NCBI GenBank assembly: GCA_033557835.1
Contig: JAWQRO010000493.1
Location: 1-37,825, forward strand
From: Helochares maculicollis
Taxonomy: Eukaryota > Arthropoda > Insecta > Coleoptera > Hydrophilidae
Length of the DNA stretch: 37,825 nucleotides
Direction: 5' to 3'
The position numbers and the translations under genes are program-made. Every line of letters starts with the position of its first letter. Position 1 is the first letter of the stretch. The notes under the pieces were generated by a model. The model was not told the DNA's origin. It saw only the letters and a program-made list of their open reading frames with translations, and did not search any database. Positions 22,538-32,803 of the stretch are shown here, piece after piece.

Positions 22538-22619
22538 ACAAAGTGACAAATGACATATAATACTTTTCGACTGAAGGGGGCCATTACGTCGTACTTATGT
22601 TGCTAAAATATATAAACAC

Positions 22620-22623
<4 letters not shown>

Positions 22624-22674
<51 letters not shown>
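22624..22674. repeat. (AT)n microsatellite, 51 bp
   Basis: An uninterrupted AT alternation preceded by aaacacacaa, then interrupted by C at 22675 and continuing as acatatatctata. The perfect palindrome TACGTTTAAACGTA follows at 22685-22698. Confidence 0.98.
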
Positions 22675-22680
<6 letters not shown>

Positions 22681-25620
22681 TCTATACGTTTAAACGTAGT
22701 TTATTTAGTTTATGCTATTATAGAAGCTCAGAAGAAGCGATTTTACAAAAACTCATTAAATCATTCCTTTTAAAGGTATTTTGTACATTTTCTGTGACTC
22801 AAATCAGCAAGTAAATCAATGAAAAATATATAAGTAAATTGCTTCACCTCTGTAGTTTTATGCAATTAGTTGTAATTAGTACTCACGAGTTTTAACACAA
22901 AACCAATTGCATGTTTTACCGACTTAATGAAAGCACCCTGAAAAAAGTAACAAATTCAACAGATTATAATTGCGCGCAGAGTACTACGTAAAGACATTAT
23001 TTTATTGGAACGAAAATAAATTCTAAAATGCGAAAATAAATAGCTCGACTCTTTGTAAAAACTTCACTCGGGTCGGATAAATGTGACGGAACGAATTTTG
23101 TATTTACACAGCTCACCCCTATAATACTAAGGGAAAAGCGTTTTATAAATATTTCACTGAATTTTTTTGGTGTAAGTTGTTTTTACGTTTGAATTAACTA
23201 ATTTGCTTAAAAGATCCTAGATAGAAAATTAAATATTTGCACGGAATATGGACGCGCTCTGAACATATTGGCTCATTACTCATAAATATGTGAGGCATAA
23301 AGCAGAATGTGTGTTAAATATAAAATTGCGTGCCTCAAAAAGACAAAGCAATACTTCAAATAAAAATGCCGAGAAAATGGAAAGAAATCCACAAAACATA
23401 TTACGGAAATACGTTAATATAAATCCATTGCTGCGCCTATACGCCGCCCGATTTCGACGATTTATTTAGCAGTGTATCTTTGCCCGCACAACCAATTGAT
23501 CATATATTTTATTACTATACATAATGAGAATTCCTGCTAAAACTATTAATGAAACGAACACATAAATAGAAACGCTTACGCGCATACTTATCAACAGTAC
23601 ATTTCTCTATCCCTACAAATTACTTGAACAAGCAATATTGGAAAAGTGATCTGATTTCAATGGACTTTTGTCTCTATTTTTGTTTTCATTGCATGCATAT
23701 ACTAATCAGAGTGTTATTGATTAGGTGATTCCTGCGGAAAAATATCTTTATGGTTAAAGTATAATATCAAATTCGAAAAATGGTTTATATTATTTAACAA
23801 TACTCCACTAATATATTTGTTTTGAAATAACAATTAAGACAAACAAGAAAGAATTTAAAACAAAAATATTTGCAGCAAAGTCAAGAAACATACCAGAGCC
23901 AACATAAACTCTGAGGCCAATGCAAGACATTGGTCTTTTACTTGATATTTTCTAAACTCTATAGCCAGCAATGATAGAAGAGTATTTAAGGTCTTGTCCT
24001 GGTTAATACGGTCATATTTATATTTTATATCGAATGTTTTTAAAGCACCGCAAATATACGCCGATTTTTACTCAAAAAGTCATTAATATAAATATTTTAA
24101 TCACAAACCTTACTCAATAGTTAACAAGAAGGACAAAGTATGGTCGTAAATATGAATTAATGTGGTTTGAATGAGCTTTGCTCCTTATAGATCTGGTATT
24201 AACATATTTAGTTGCTGTACATTTATCTCTTAATATGTGCCATTCACTACGGCTATTTAAATAAAATTTAAAACAGCATATGATCTGGTATACTTCATAT
24301 TTTTGAGCAATCGTTTCTTAAAAATTAAATTCTAAAATTAAAAAAATATTTACAAAATAACTATAACTAATTTATTATACATTAAGGTCATTCTAATGAT
24401 TGTTCCTTTTTATGCCTGCTAATGTAACCGTCCATGAAATAAGGTAAATAGATATCTGACATTAAAAGTAAAACTCTAAATATTAAAGCAACAGCTAGTT
24501 TATTAATGAGCTGTATAAGAGTTTGGTAAAAGAGTGTAAAAGTGCATAAAATAATTGGTATATAGAATTACATAATTATTTACCAACTATATTGTGCTCT
24601 ACATTTATAAACTAATAAACGTTAATTCAAAATACTTTGCAAAGAAATACATTCATTTTAAAAGTTTAAGTAGGAACGCAATGGATTAATTGTCACTTTA
24701 CTTAATAAATTAAGTAGAAATGGTACAGTAACAAACAGACAATGAATGTTGAAGAAATTATAGCTAAATTATGCAAGTACTTTGACACGTCAGCTTAAAT
24801 TTATACCAAATTCAGTAAGATTGCTCGCAATTAATATGTTATATCTACATCCTATCTTTATTTTATTTGTAACTGTAATTTTTGGTAAATTATTTTAAAT
24901 TTGACTGCTAAGTTGGGAGCCAATACAAGATATGAGGATCAGTACAAAAGGAATCCGATGCGAAATATAGTTGACATGTCTAAAAACTTAAACAACAGAT
25001 ATCATTTTTTCAAAATCAGGTAATTATGTCAGATAGGCCAACATAATATGCTTTAAGTGCTTTAGAAAATTCTAGAATAAATAAGGATTTGGAAGAACAT
25101 GGGCACGTAAATATTAAACGTTTTCAATTATATTTAGCTAGATTATACTTTGTAAACACTCCATATCTTTTGCAAAAAACCATTTTCTTTGAAATCTGAA
25201 AACAAGAATAAGTATTAGGGATTTTTCCCCCATCTGTATCAAAATTATACAATTCTTAGACCAGAATCCAAACAAAATGTTCAATGGAAAACAAAACGGT
25301 AAAAACTGTAAAATTATACTTGTGATTTATAAATAATGCCGAGTGTCTAATTTAAAAATGCAATCAATATCTTTGTATAAATATCAGTCTTGATGTAACG
25401 GACAAGCTATGTACATTTATAAGTGACAACTGCACCGCAGCGTGGTTTTTTCCAAACCAGGACAACAATTAGTCTGACAGATATCGTAAATAAATTATTT
25501 ACATGCAAATGGATTGGTTATCAAAAGGTAAAACAATATTGATGTTCCCATTTCCAGCTATAGACAATCTCTGTTTATCCATTACTAAATGAAATGAAGT
25601 TTCATTTTACTAGCATCAAG
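22675..25620. other. Long AT-rich non-coding stretch
   Basis: No gene seen. CTAATCA/TGATTAG (23702-23724) is a pair of inverted homeodomain-type words. CAGAG/CTCTG (23894-23913) is followed by AGGCCAATG-caaga-CATTGGTCT (23914-23936, one wobble), two neighbouring hairpins. Others: ACAGCT/AGCTGT (24491-24514), AAATAATT/AATTATTT (24549-24581) and TGGTTT-tttcc-AAACCA (25443-25459). Confidence 0.5.
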
Positions 25621-25650
25621 AACAGTTTTATATTGCTTAGTAAAACTGTT
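25621..25650. other. 10-bp perfect stem-loop
   Basis: AACAGTTTTA (25621-25630), loop tattgcttag, TAAAACTGTT (25641-25650). ATGAAAT (about 25589) and ATTTCAT (25657-25663) could close a wider stem. I estimate about three 10-bp perfect stems with short loops by chance in this window, so this alone is not evidence of function. Confidence 0.4.
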
Positions 25651-27960
25651 TGTATTATTTCATGTTAGAAAGTTTTAGAATGTAATATAATTTGTAGTTT
25701 GCAAAAAATAAGTTTAGTACAATTTGGAACTTGTAGTATGCAATCAAAAAGTCATTAGTATATTCATATATAAGTCAATACGAAACTGTGTAGCATTACT
25801 TTTTGACTTAGCAGTTATAAATATGATTGTCTTGCTTTTCATAAACAAATCGTGAATAATTAAGACACCACTGTTTAAAACGCATTCATATTTTGAAAGG
25901 CTTCATTTAAAGTATACAGCCTCTTTGTAAGCCCGCTAACAGAGTTGATGCAAAACGGTACACTTTATAGCTTTTGTTTAGAGGAAAGAGCAACTCTACT
26001 AGCACCCAGTAATTTATGTACAAACTTATTTTAAAGTTCGTCTAAACGACTAAATATATAATCCACAGTTACCGCTATAGAAACACTCGTTCTAATGAAG
26101 CACTTTATTTACATAATTGGACGAAAATTGTACAATTGCAAAAATAATCATAAACACTTTGCTTTGCACGCGAAGAAAGAAATCCATTATTCTACTTTTA
26201 CAGAGGGAAACGAAATATATAATAGGTGTTTGGTAAGATCAACTTCCTTGATCTGCGGTATTAGCAATATCCCTTTGTACTAGCGAGACGAACGTTTCAA
26301 ATAAAATACCAGAGCCGTATGTGCATTATCTATATTGTATTATATACAGAGGAAGTTATAAATATTGCATCAGATTCGTAATAAAGGAAATACTAAAGAT
26401 ACTGCTACATCAATATACTTCACACCATATGTAATTTGAGACGTAGCAAATACAGATATAGAAAAAGGTATCATGGGAGATTTGTGAGCTTATACTCGAA
26501 AGCAACCTACAGATCTCTTGCATCAATACACGTCGTCTTTTATTTCGCACAATTTGTTTAAAATAAGTTTTTCTGGCCAGCGCTTTGTGAAAATCGACTT
26601 AGATGCACTGTTGTATTCTCTTGATGCATGTAAACTACTTAATTAGAGAATATAATATACAATCGGCTAATTTTCTGCTTAGCGCAATGCTATCGCTGAT
26701 TTTTTGATACACCATATTTATTTTACAACAAGCGTTGAAGCATATTTACGTTCTTTATATAGAATATTTAACTTCTTGAATATGAAGACTTTTTTCCAGA
26801 ATAAACCAAAGAGTAACATCTGCATGCACATTAGATTGATATATTTGGGATAATTTGTAGTGTGTATGTAGGACAAAATAAAATCGTAAAAGGTAGCTAC
26901 TATTTTATATGAGTTGTTATGGACTGAGTTTTAATAACACATCCATTCGATTTTTTTGACTATTGGATATAAAAAGGATCATCGTTTTACAAAGCAAGTC
27001 GCGTAAAATCCATTTCGTATAAATTGATGACCTCTCGAAATTATTAAAATAAGAAATACTTTTGTTTGACCATAATGATATAACATCGATCAGCTTTCAA
27101 AGGCTGGAATATGGATAATGTGATTATAAGCGTATAAGTTGAAAGCATTACGCTGTTGCAACGAGTTGCCGTGAGTTTTCAATTTATTATTAGACTTCAG
27201 CTTCAACTCCACTAAATTACTATAACATTAGGTGAGGTCTTCGATTTAAAACTAGCGGGAACTGTTTCTGCTTTATCTTGTCGATGCGTTTAAATGTTGT
27301 TTTTTTATCAATAAAAAATAGGTTTAAATTAAGAGAGCGAGAAAACTTATAAAAGCGAAAAGTATTTGGAACAGACAATTCGAAGTCTCCAGTTACCAAA
27401 GCTGCTTGGCTGTTCTGAAATATTAATGAGATGCCCCTGGAAAATTGAATAAATTTTTTAGTGCATTGCTCCGATCGAAAAGTCTGGATAAAAAGATTTT
27501 AGTTAGTTCTGGAATTTAGAAGAGATACTCTGGAAATGAAAAACAGAATAAGATTTCAATTACATTTCGGAAATCTGTCAATCTTGATTATTTGACAATT
27601 TTATTTGAAAAGGAACCGAGGAAGATATACAGAAAATATCGAAATCATTCGATGAAACAAGTTTTTTTACATTAGCGAAATATAAGGCGTATCAAATTTC
27701 GTAAAAACAGTTTCTTCAGGTACCTATAGGTCACCTTTATCATCACTATTGGCGCGTACCAAAATGTTCATCAAAATCATATATCTAGACAATGGTCGAT
27801 TAAGCATTTCTCACTGCTTACAATTATGTGTGAAATTCGCTGTAAGCCGAGGTAAGAATGAGAAACGTAAAGGGGAAGCAGTGCGGTCAGAGTAATCGTC
27901 ATATCCGGTATTTAATATCGTACATCTCTTGTGTACCTGCAAATATTTGAGACCACCACT
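25651..27960. other. Long AT-rich non-coding stretch
   Basis: No gene seen. AGCGTA/TACGCT (27129-27154) lies in a slightly G+C-richer patch (27100-27260). TTTTTTAT-ca-ATAAAAAA (27301-27318) is a simple AT dyad. The minus frame at 27811-28002 has no recognisable motif. Confidence 0.5.
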
Positions 27961-27986
27961 CCCACATGCTTTTACGGACGTGTGGG
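27961..27986. other. G+C-rich 8-bp stem-loop
   Basis: CCCACATG (27961-27968) pairs with CGTGTGGG (27979-27986) with one T-G wobble, around a 10-nt loop. It is among the more stable foldbacks in the window. No T run or gene end is adjacent that would suggest a terminator, and the host is eukaryotic. Confidence 0.4.
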
Positions 27987-29173
27987 GCATTTTAACAAAC
28001 AATATGAATCAATTACTCTAAAACAATGGGTTTACCTACTCCAGTTGTTTTAGAGTACAAATAGTTTGGTGGAAAATTAATACCCCTTTCTAACAAAACA
28101 TGTAAATTAAATGAACCTTCACGATATAATGCGTGGTTACGCTTCTTCTCGCAATGAAAACTAAATTTAAGCACAGTTTGCTTCCATTAAAGGCTTTTGT
28201 TTAGTTGTTTTACGTTTCTACTTGCAATTTATAAAATATGCAACACACTATTATGTTATGAAAGGTAAATTGCGAGCATTACGTATTCTTGGTCTTTTTA
28301 AGAGAATGGAAATTCCATTGTGCCTCAATTCTTTTGTTGTGCCTTAAGTTCGAGGCTAAGAAAAATTGTAAGTTATATGCAGTGTATAATAAGAATAATG
28401 TTTGGAAGCCCGCTCCCATTATCTGGCGCAATATTTAAAATTATTCTAGGAATGAAACACAATTTAAATATAAAGTATCAACTTTATCTAGTCAAATGAA
28501 AACCATCGTTTGTTAGGTTAAAAGAGGAACATTTTGTATTCCATTACTTAAATAGTTTTGCACATGAACTATCATTGGACGTATAAAATTATTATGGACC
28601 AATTTTTTCAGACACTGTATTTTAACTGTATTAGTTTCAAGAGTAATATTCAAAACATTTGGTTTGATTTTTTTTCCGTTTTCATATTTCGTGATATAAG
28701 GTAATCACAAGATTTCAAGTGACCTTTGCTTTGAGCACCTTTGAATTCATTTTAGAAATGCTATTTGTGCATCTATCTGAGGGTTGGCGATCTCGTTTGT
28801 ATGGGAGCACAAAAGCTTAAAAATTCTTTGAGAAAGGTTAAATAAAATGTAGCACATGCATGTTAGCAACAATAAAGATCGACGATGCGGTAGCCATGAA
28901 TGAATTTACTCTTTTAAATAAAATATTATAGCAAATCGTTTCATATTTATATGAATAACAATTAATATTTTTACTAAGCAGATTACTTTACAATTGTTTG
29001 TTCTCTAAAGCCCGGTTGCAACAATGCTGCCGATTTTCTTAAATATCTGGCCAATAATGCATTTTACCTCATATTTTTAAAAGAGAAAGCGGTTGCTCCA
29101 TTTTTCAAAATTCCAAAAGATACTTATTGTACTTCTTTTGTTGTCAAAGATACGTTGTCTCTATAATAAAGTA
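27987..29173. other. AT-rich non-coding stretch
   Basis: No gene seen. A direct repeat TTGTGCCT occurs at 28318-28325 and 28337-28344. Around 28719 a TGACCTTTGC word resembles part of a DR1 nuclear-receptor element. Confidence 0.5.
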
Positions 29174-29182
29174 GTCTATAAA

Positions 29183-29231
29183 TAGATCAATAAAGTAAAA
29201 ATTTAAATGTCGGCTCCATTTTATTGATCTA
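29183..29231. ncRNA. Hairpin with 12-bp perfect arms
   Basis: TAGATCAATAAA (29183-29194) pairs perfectly with TTTATTGATCTA (29220-29231), the longest perfect arm I found. Two more pairs (one G-T) extend inward, leaving a loop of about 20 nt. Outside, scattered pairs could extend the base to about 29174-29240. A short pre-miRNA or the end of a small inverted-repeat element are possibilities; my estimate is about 0.2 such arms expected by chance. Confidence 0.25.
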
Positions 29232-30569
29232 GTAATATGTATACACTTTTACTATATTAGAGCATCTAACAAATTCACACCTCCCATGGCATTTTTCGTT
29301 ATTTGTGGAGATACTTCAATTTCTTCCTTTCATTTTACTTTTTTTTGTAAGTAATCTCTAAAAATAGACTTGCTATATAAACCGATCTGTTGTCAAAACA
29401 TTATTTACCTCTTATACAAATCCTGTCAGTAATTACTTCTTTTTCCTCACTTCTATATTCTTTATCTTCATTAATTCCTTCAATGGAAAAGTTACCTTGG
29501 GAAGCTTATAAGTGGATATTTATTGTTGTCCATCTCAACCAGAAGTGCTTTACAAGATAGTCCCAAAATACTATGTAATTTAAATATTTGGGGAAATTTT
29601 AACAATTTTTCCACACAAAACTTTGACATATTTTTACGAGTAGTTTTACATGCAAGGTCTTTGTAAACCAAAAATGGAGGTGTAAATTACAATTTATGAA
29701 ATTGTTTGAAAAAAATTCAAATTCCAGGTGTCTTCAAATATGTTCAGCACTTTATTAAGTATATATAAATACTTATTGCAAAATTAGTTGTATCTTCAGT
29801 TATTGTTCTCCCATTGTTTGTAGGAATGTTGACAGCGACAAAAAGTGTGCACATACATAATAACATACGTTGCCACTCGAATGCAAAACTTGATAAAATA
29901 AATTTATACCTGTATAAAACGCAATATACGAAATACGTTAGCTTCAATAAACGGAATATCTTTCTCAATATTGTATGCAAATAAGAGAGAATAGGGAACC
30001 AATATATTTTCTACCGTGGCGTGTTTGAAATTCCCGTAACCTGGCCGTCATCAACATCACATTTCATTAATAAAGTTTAGAGCAACAAGCTGCAAACTTC
30101 AAGCATATTTGTTATGGTTATTCGAATGTGATCCAAGCCATCTTTCCACTCCTTCCACTTTTGGCTAATCAAATTTCTCTATCGCTAAGGATATTTTGTA
30201 TAAATTTAATCTTCAGGGTTTTGTATATCGATCGTAACTCCATTGGCGGGTGTTGCTTTGCTTTTTTATTGCTCTCTTTGGCCGAAAAAAGTAATATTCG
30301 CCATTCTTTAGAGATTTTACTGTTTTAAGTCCGCTTCCAGCTTGCGAATTTATTACGAAACTTTCCACCACTTTTAATTATCAAACTTCTTTATAGGCTA
30401 CATATGTTCCGAATTTGGGTATTTCTTCAACGTTTCATAGACTCTTAATAAATTTAGTGAACATTATGAGGGACAGTGATGCGTCTCGCTGCTCGGTAGA
30501 AAGGTATACCAAAAATATTTCCGCATTATTTGGGTACACTTAGCAACATTAGCAGTAAAAGCAATTAGA
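29232..30569. other. AT-rich non-coding stretch
   Basis: No gene or repeat supportable. Frames at 29744-29980 (minus) and 30128-30328 (plus) carry no recognisable motif. Confidence 0.5.
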
Positions 30570-30992
30570 ATAAAGCGTAGGTGATGTATTTACGCCCCCG
30601 AATATAAGGGAAATAATTTTCTTTAAGTAAATACTATTCATGGTGAGGTAATTTTTTATTCGGGAAATAAAAATCTCTAGCCGGAAATGTACACAAAACC
30701 GGTACACTTTATCACTTTCACGGTTAAAGCAACGCGAAAGCTTACAGTGAACGTTAAATTTCGCGAGTTTAAATTGCGTTCACCGATTCGCGAAGTTATT
30801 TTCTAACTTTTATATTTACGTTGGAGTTCAATTAACCTTATCTCACCACACTTACGCTTTCCTACATGTTGACGATCCATTTTAATATGTCTGGAAACTT
30901 TTGAAGAGTTTACAAAAGTTACTCGCTCGAAAAACACTGAATGTAATTCATACATCACCTTCAACTACATGACTTTATAATTACATAATTAT
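30570..30992. promoter_or_regulatory. CpG-containing island with nested dyad, possible regulatory element
   Basis: TTCGCG or its complement occurs three times (30733-30738, about 30760, 30787-30792). A nested inverted repeat, CGCGAA...GTGAACG...CGTTCAC...TTCGCG, spans 30733-30792. Two TAATTA homeodomain cores separated by ca lie at 30978-30991. Together these suggest factor-binding DNA, by inference. Confidence 0.3.
30733..30792. other. 60-nt nested imperfect inverted repeat
   Basis: The outer arms CGCGAA/TTCGCG and inner arms GTGAACG (30747-30753)/CGTTCAC (30777-30783) share one centre, and an AAATTT/TTTAAATT region between them can pair with bulges. The word TTTCGCG resembles an E2F-type site. 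Confidence 0.45.
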
Positions 30993-31429
30993 GAAACATA
31001 TTAAGGTTCCAAGGGGATTTACCCGACGAGACTTGACATTAAATGAATTGTAGAAGAGAATTTAAGGGTAGATTGTAGTAAGAGTAGGAGTGGTACATTT
31101 TGTTTATGCGAATTGTATTTTTTTAATTTCTTTAATTAAGCAAAGTCTTTCACCAGAGTTTTTTAATAATGAGATTCTGATATTATGTTACTTTATAAGA
31201 AGAGGTTTCTTCCTAATATAAAGCAATTTAATTATATCAGGTTTTTTATTCAATTTTTAATTTAAGTGGAAATATTTATGAAAAAATATTTTAGAATAAA
31301 AACATAAAGCTGTAGGGCTTTAAGAGGAAAATCGATTGAAATTTCTTTTAAATAAAAAACGAGTCAAACAAACTGCGTAAGTATTAATGTTAAGTGAAAG
31401 CATTCATCAGAGCTATGATAATAAAGATT
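30993..31429. other. AT-rich non-coding stretch
   Basis: Nothing supportable seen. Confidence 0.5.
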
Positions 31430-31510
31430 GAAGCATGGCAAACAGGGCTATAGCATCGAGGGGTGAGAGGGTCGTGCTGAAGTTCCGCGTCACGTCCCCT
31501 TTGTTAAATT
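31430..31510. other. G+C peak with stem-loop
   Basis: 31441-31500 has 36 G+C in 60 bases by hand count, the highest I found, including several CpG. GGG-t-CGTG (31469-31476) pairs with CACG-t-CCC (31491-31498) with a single T/T mismatch. No gene or promoter motif was recognised next to it. Confidence 0.45.
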
Positions 31511-32747
31511 GAGCGAATTAACACGAAAGAAGATCTGAAAGCTTGAGTGTTTGAAATTCAAATGGGTACATGTTTGCGTATCCGTAAAGCTTTTATGATT
31601 ACGTTCTAGGATATGGCGTAAACACTGCATATCCATATGCGGTCTGTGGTTGGTATTATGAACTCTCCATTTTACAATTCCTTTTATGCATCTTAGTCTC
31701 TGTACATCGTACTCTATTCTGGCTACCACTGCGGCATTTTATTTATTTTTTATGCACAAGTTCCTGTCAGTGTCATAAACAACTGCCAGATACGCGACCC
31801 GGCTTTGTATTGATCTGATAAATATTTCGTGATTGTTCTTTTGAATCAGACTTTTGTTCATGAATACTTGACGCGGTTGCTTAAAGCTGGTGCAGGATAG
31901 GTTTTTGGGAGTATTGTGACGTGAGTGCTGGCCGCTGTTTTTCCAACAATTATCAGGCTATTAGGGCAGTTGCGTATTGCCCAGAATTAATGAAGTAGGT
32001 GGTGTAGCTAACCAAAAAGAACACACCCCTTTTCGGCAATTTGCCACCGTAATTACAGACGTAAGTTATAAAGCCTGGAAAAATTCTTTGTGCTGTCTTG
32101 CGTATATAGAAATCTTTCTGTGTGGTTTCCTGTTATTATTTTCAAATTAGTCGTGTGTGGAAAATTCTCCCTAAAAGTGAAAATCTCGTTTCTTTTGTAA
32201 ACCTTGATACTTCACTAAATGGATTATTTATGAGTATCGATTTTCTTTCTCGTATGGATATTTCATTATTTGCTTAGAGCTGAGACTTGCGAAGGTATTA
32301 CAGAGAGTACTCGATAAGCGGTAATTTATGAGTACATGAATTTTCGTAAAAGCTATATTAGGTAATTAGTAAAAAAATAATGATATTTACCTAGCTATAA
32401 GTTTAAATATAAATAAATAACTATTTAAATTTCTTTTTGCAAGGGAACTGAGACAATATTGCATGATCTCTATCCCTTTTTTGTATACTTTTCTAAACTC
32501 GCCTAAAAGCCTTCAAAAATCCTTCAAGAAATATGATTCTGAATAACCACAATACGAGTAATTAAAAATGTTGTTTTTCAAATGATATGTTAGCTAACAT
32601 TATATTTTTATTGCAGATCTCTTATTTTGTTTTATTAATTTATCTAAATACACCATTCTACTCATTTTTCAGCTGAAATGAACTTACTTTAATTGATTTA
32701 TAACCAATTTAAGTCTGCTCAAGTGGTTAACAAAAGTGGTAACCGCT

Positions 32748-32751
<4 letters not shown>
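31511..32751. other. Non-coding stretch with a G+C-raised part
   Basis: No gene is called; the minus frame at 31490-31729 has no recognisable motif. GCATAT-cc-ATATGC (31627-31640) resembles a POU-type palindrome. About 31900-32060 is richer in G+C, with CCACC and GTAATTAC words. ATGTTAGCTAACAT (32587-32600) is a perfect 14-bp palindrome. AAGTGGTtAAC and AAGTGGTAAC repeat at 32721 and 32734, the first preceded by TC to give an NK2-type TCAAGTGG. Confidence 0.45.

Positions 32752-32802
<51 letters not shown>
32752..32802. repeat. (AT)n microsatellite, 51 bp
   Basis: An uninterrupted AT alternation, the same length as the array at 22624-22674. It begins directly after the AAGTGGT repeat pair. 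Confidence 0.98.

Positions 32803-32803
<1 letters not shown>

Noticed and set aside
27301..27318. 18-bp AT dyad as a functional hairpin
   Set aside because: It is built from T and A homopolymers, so chance is the simplest explanation.
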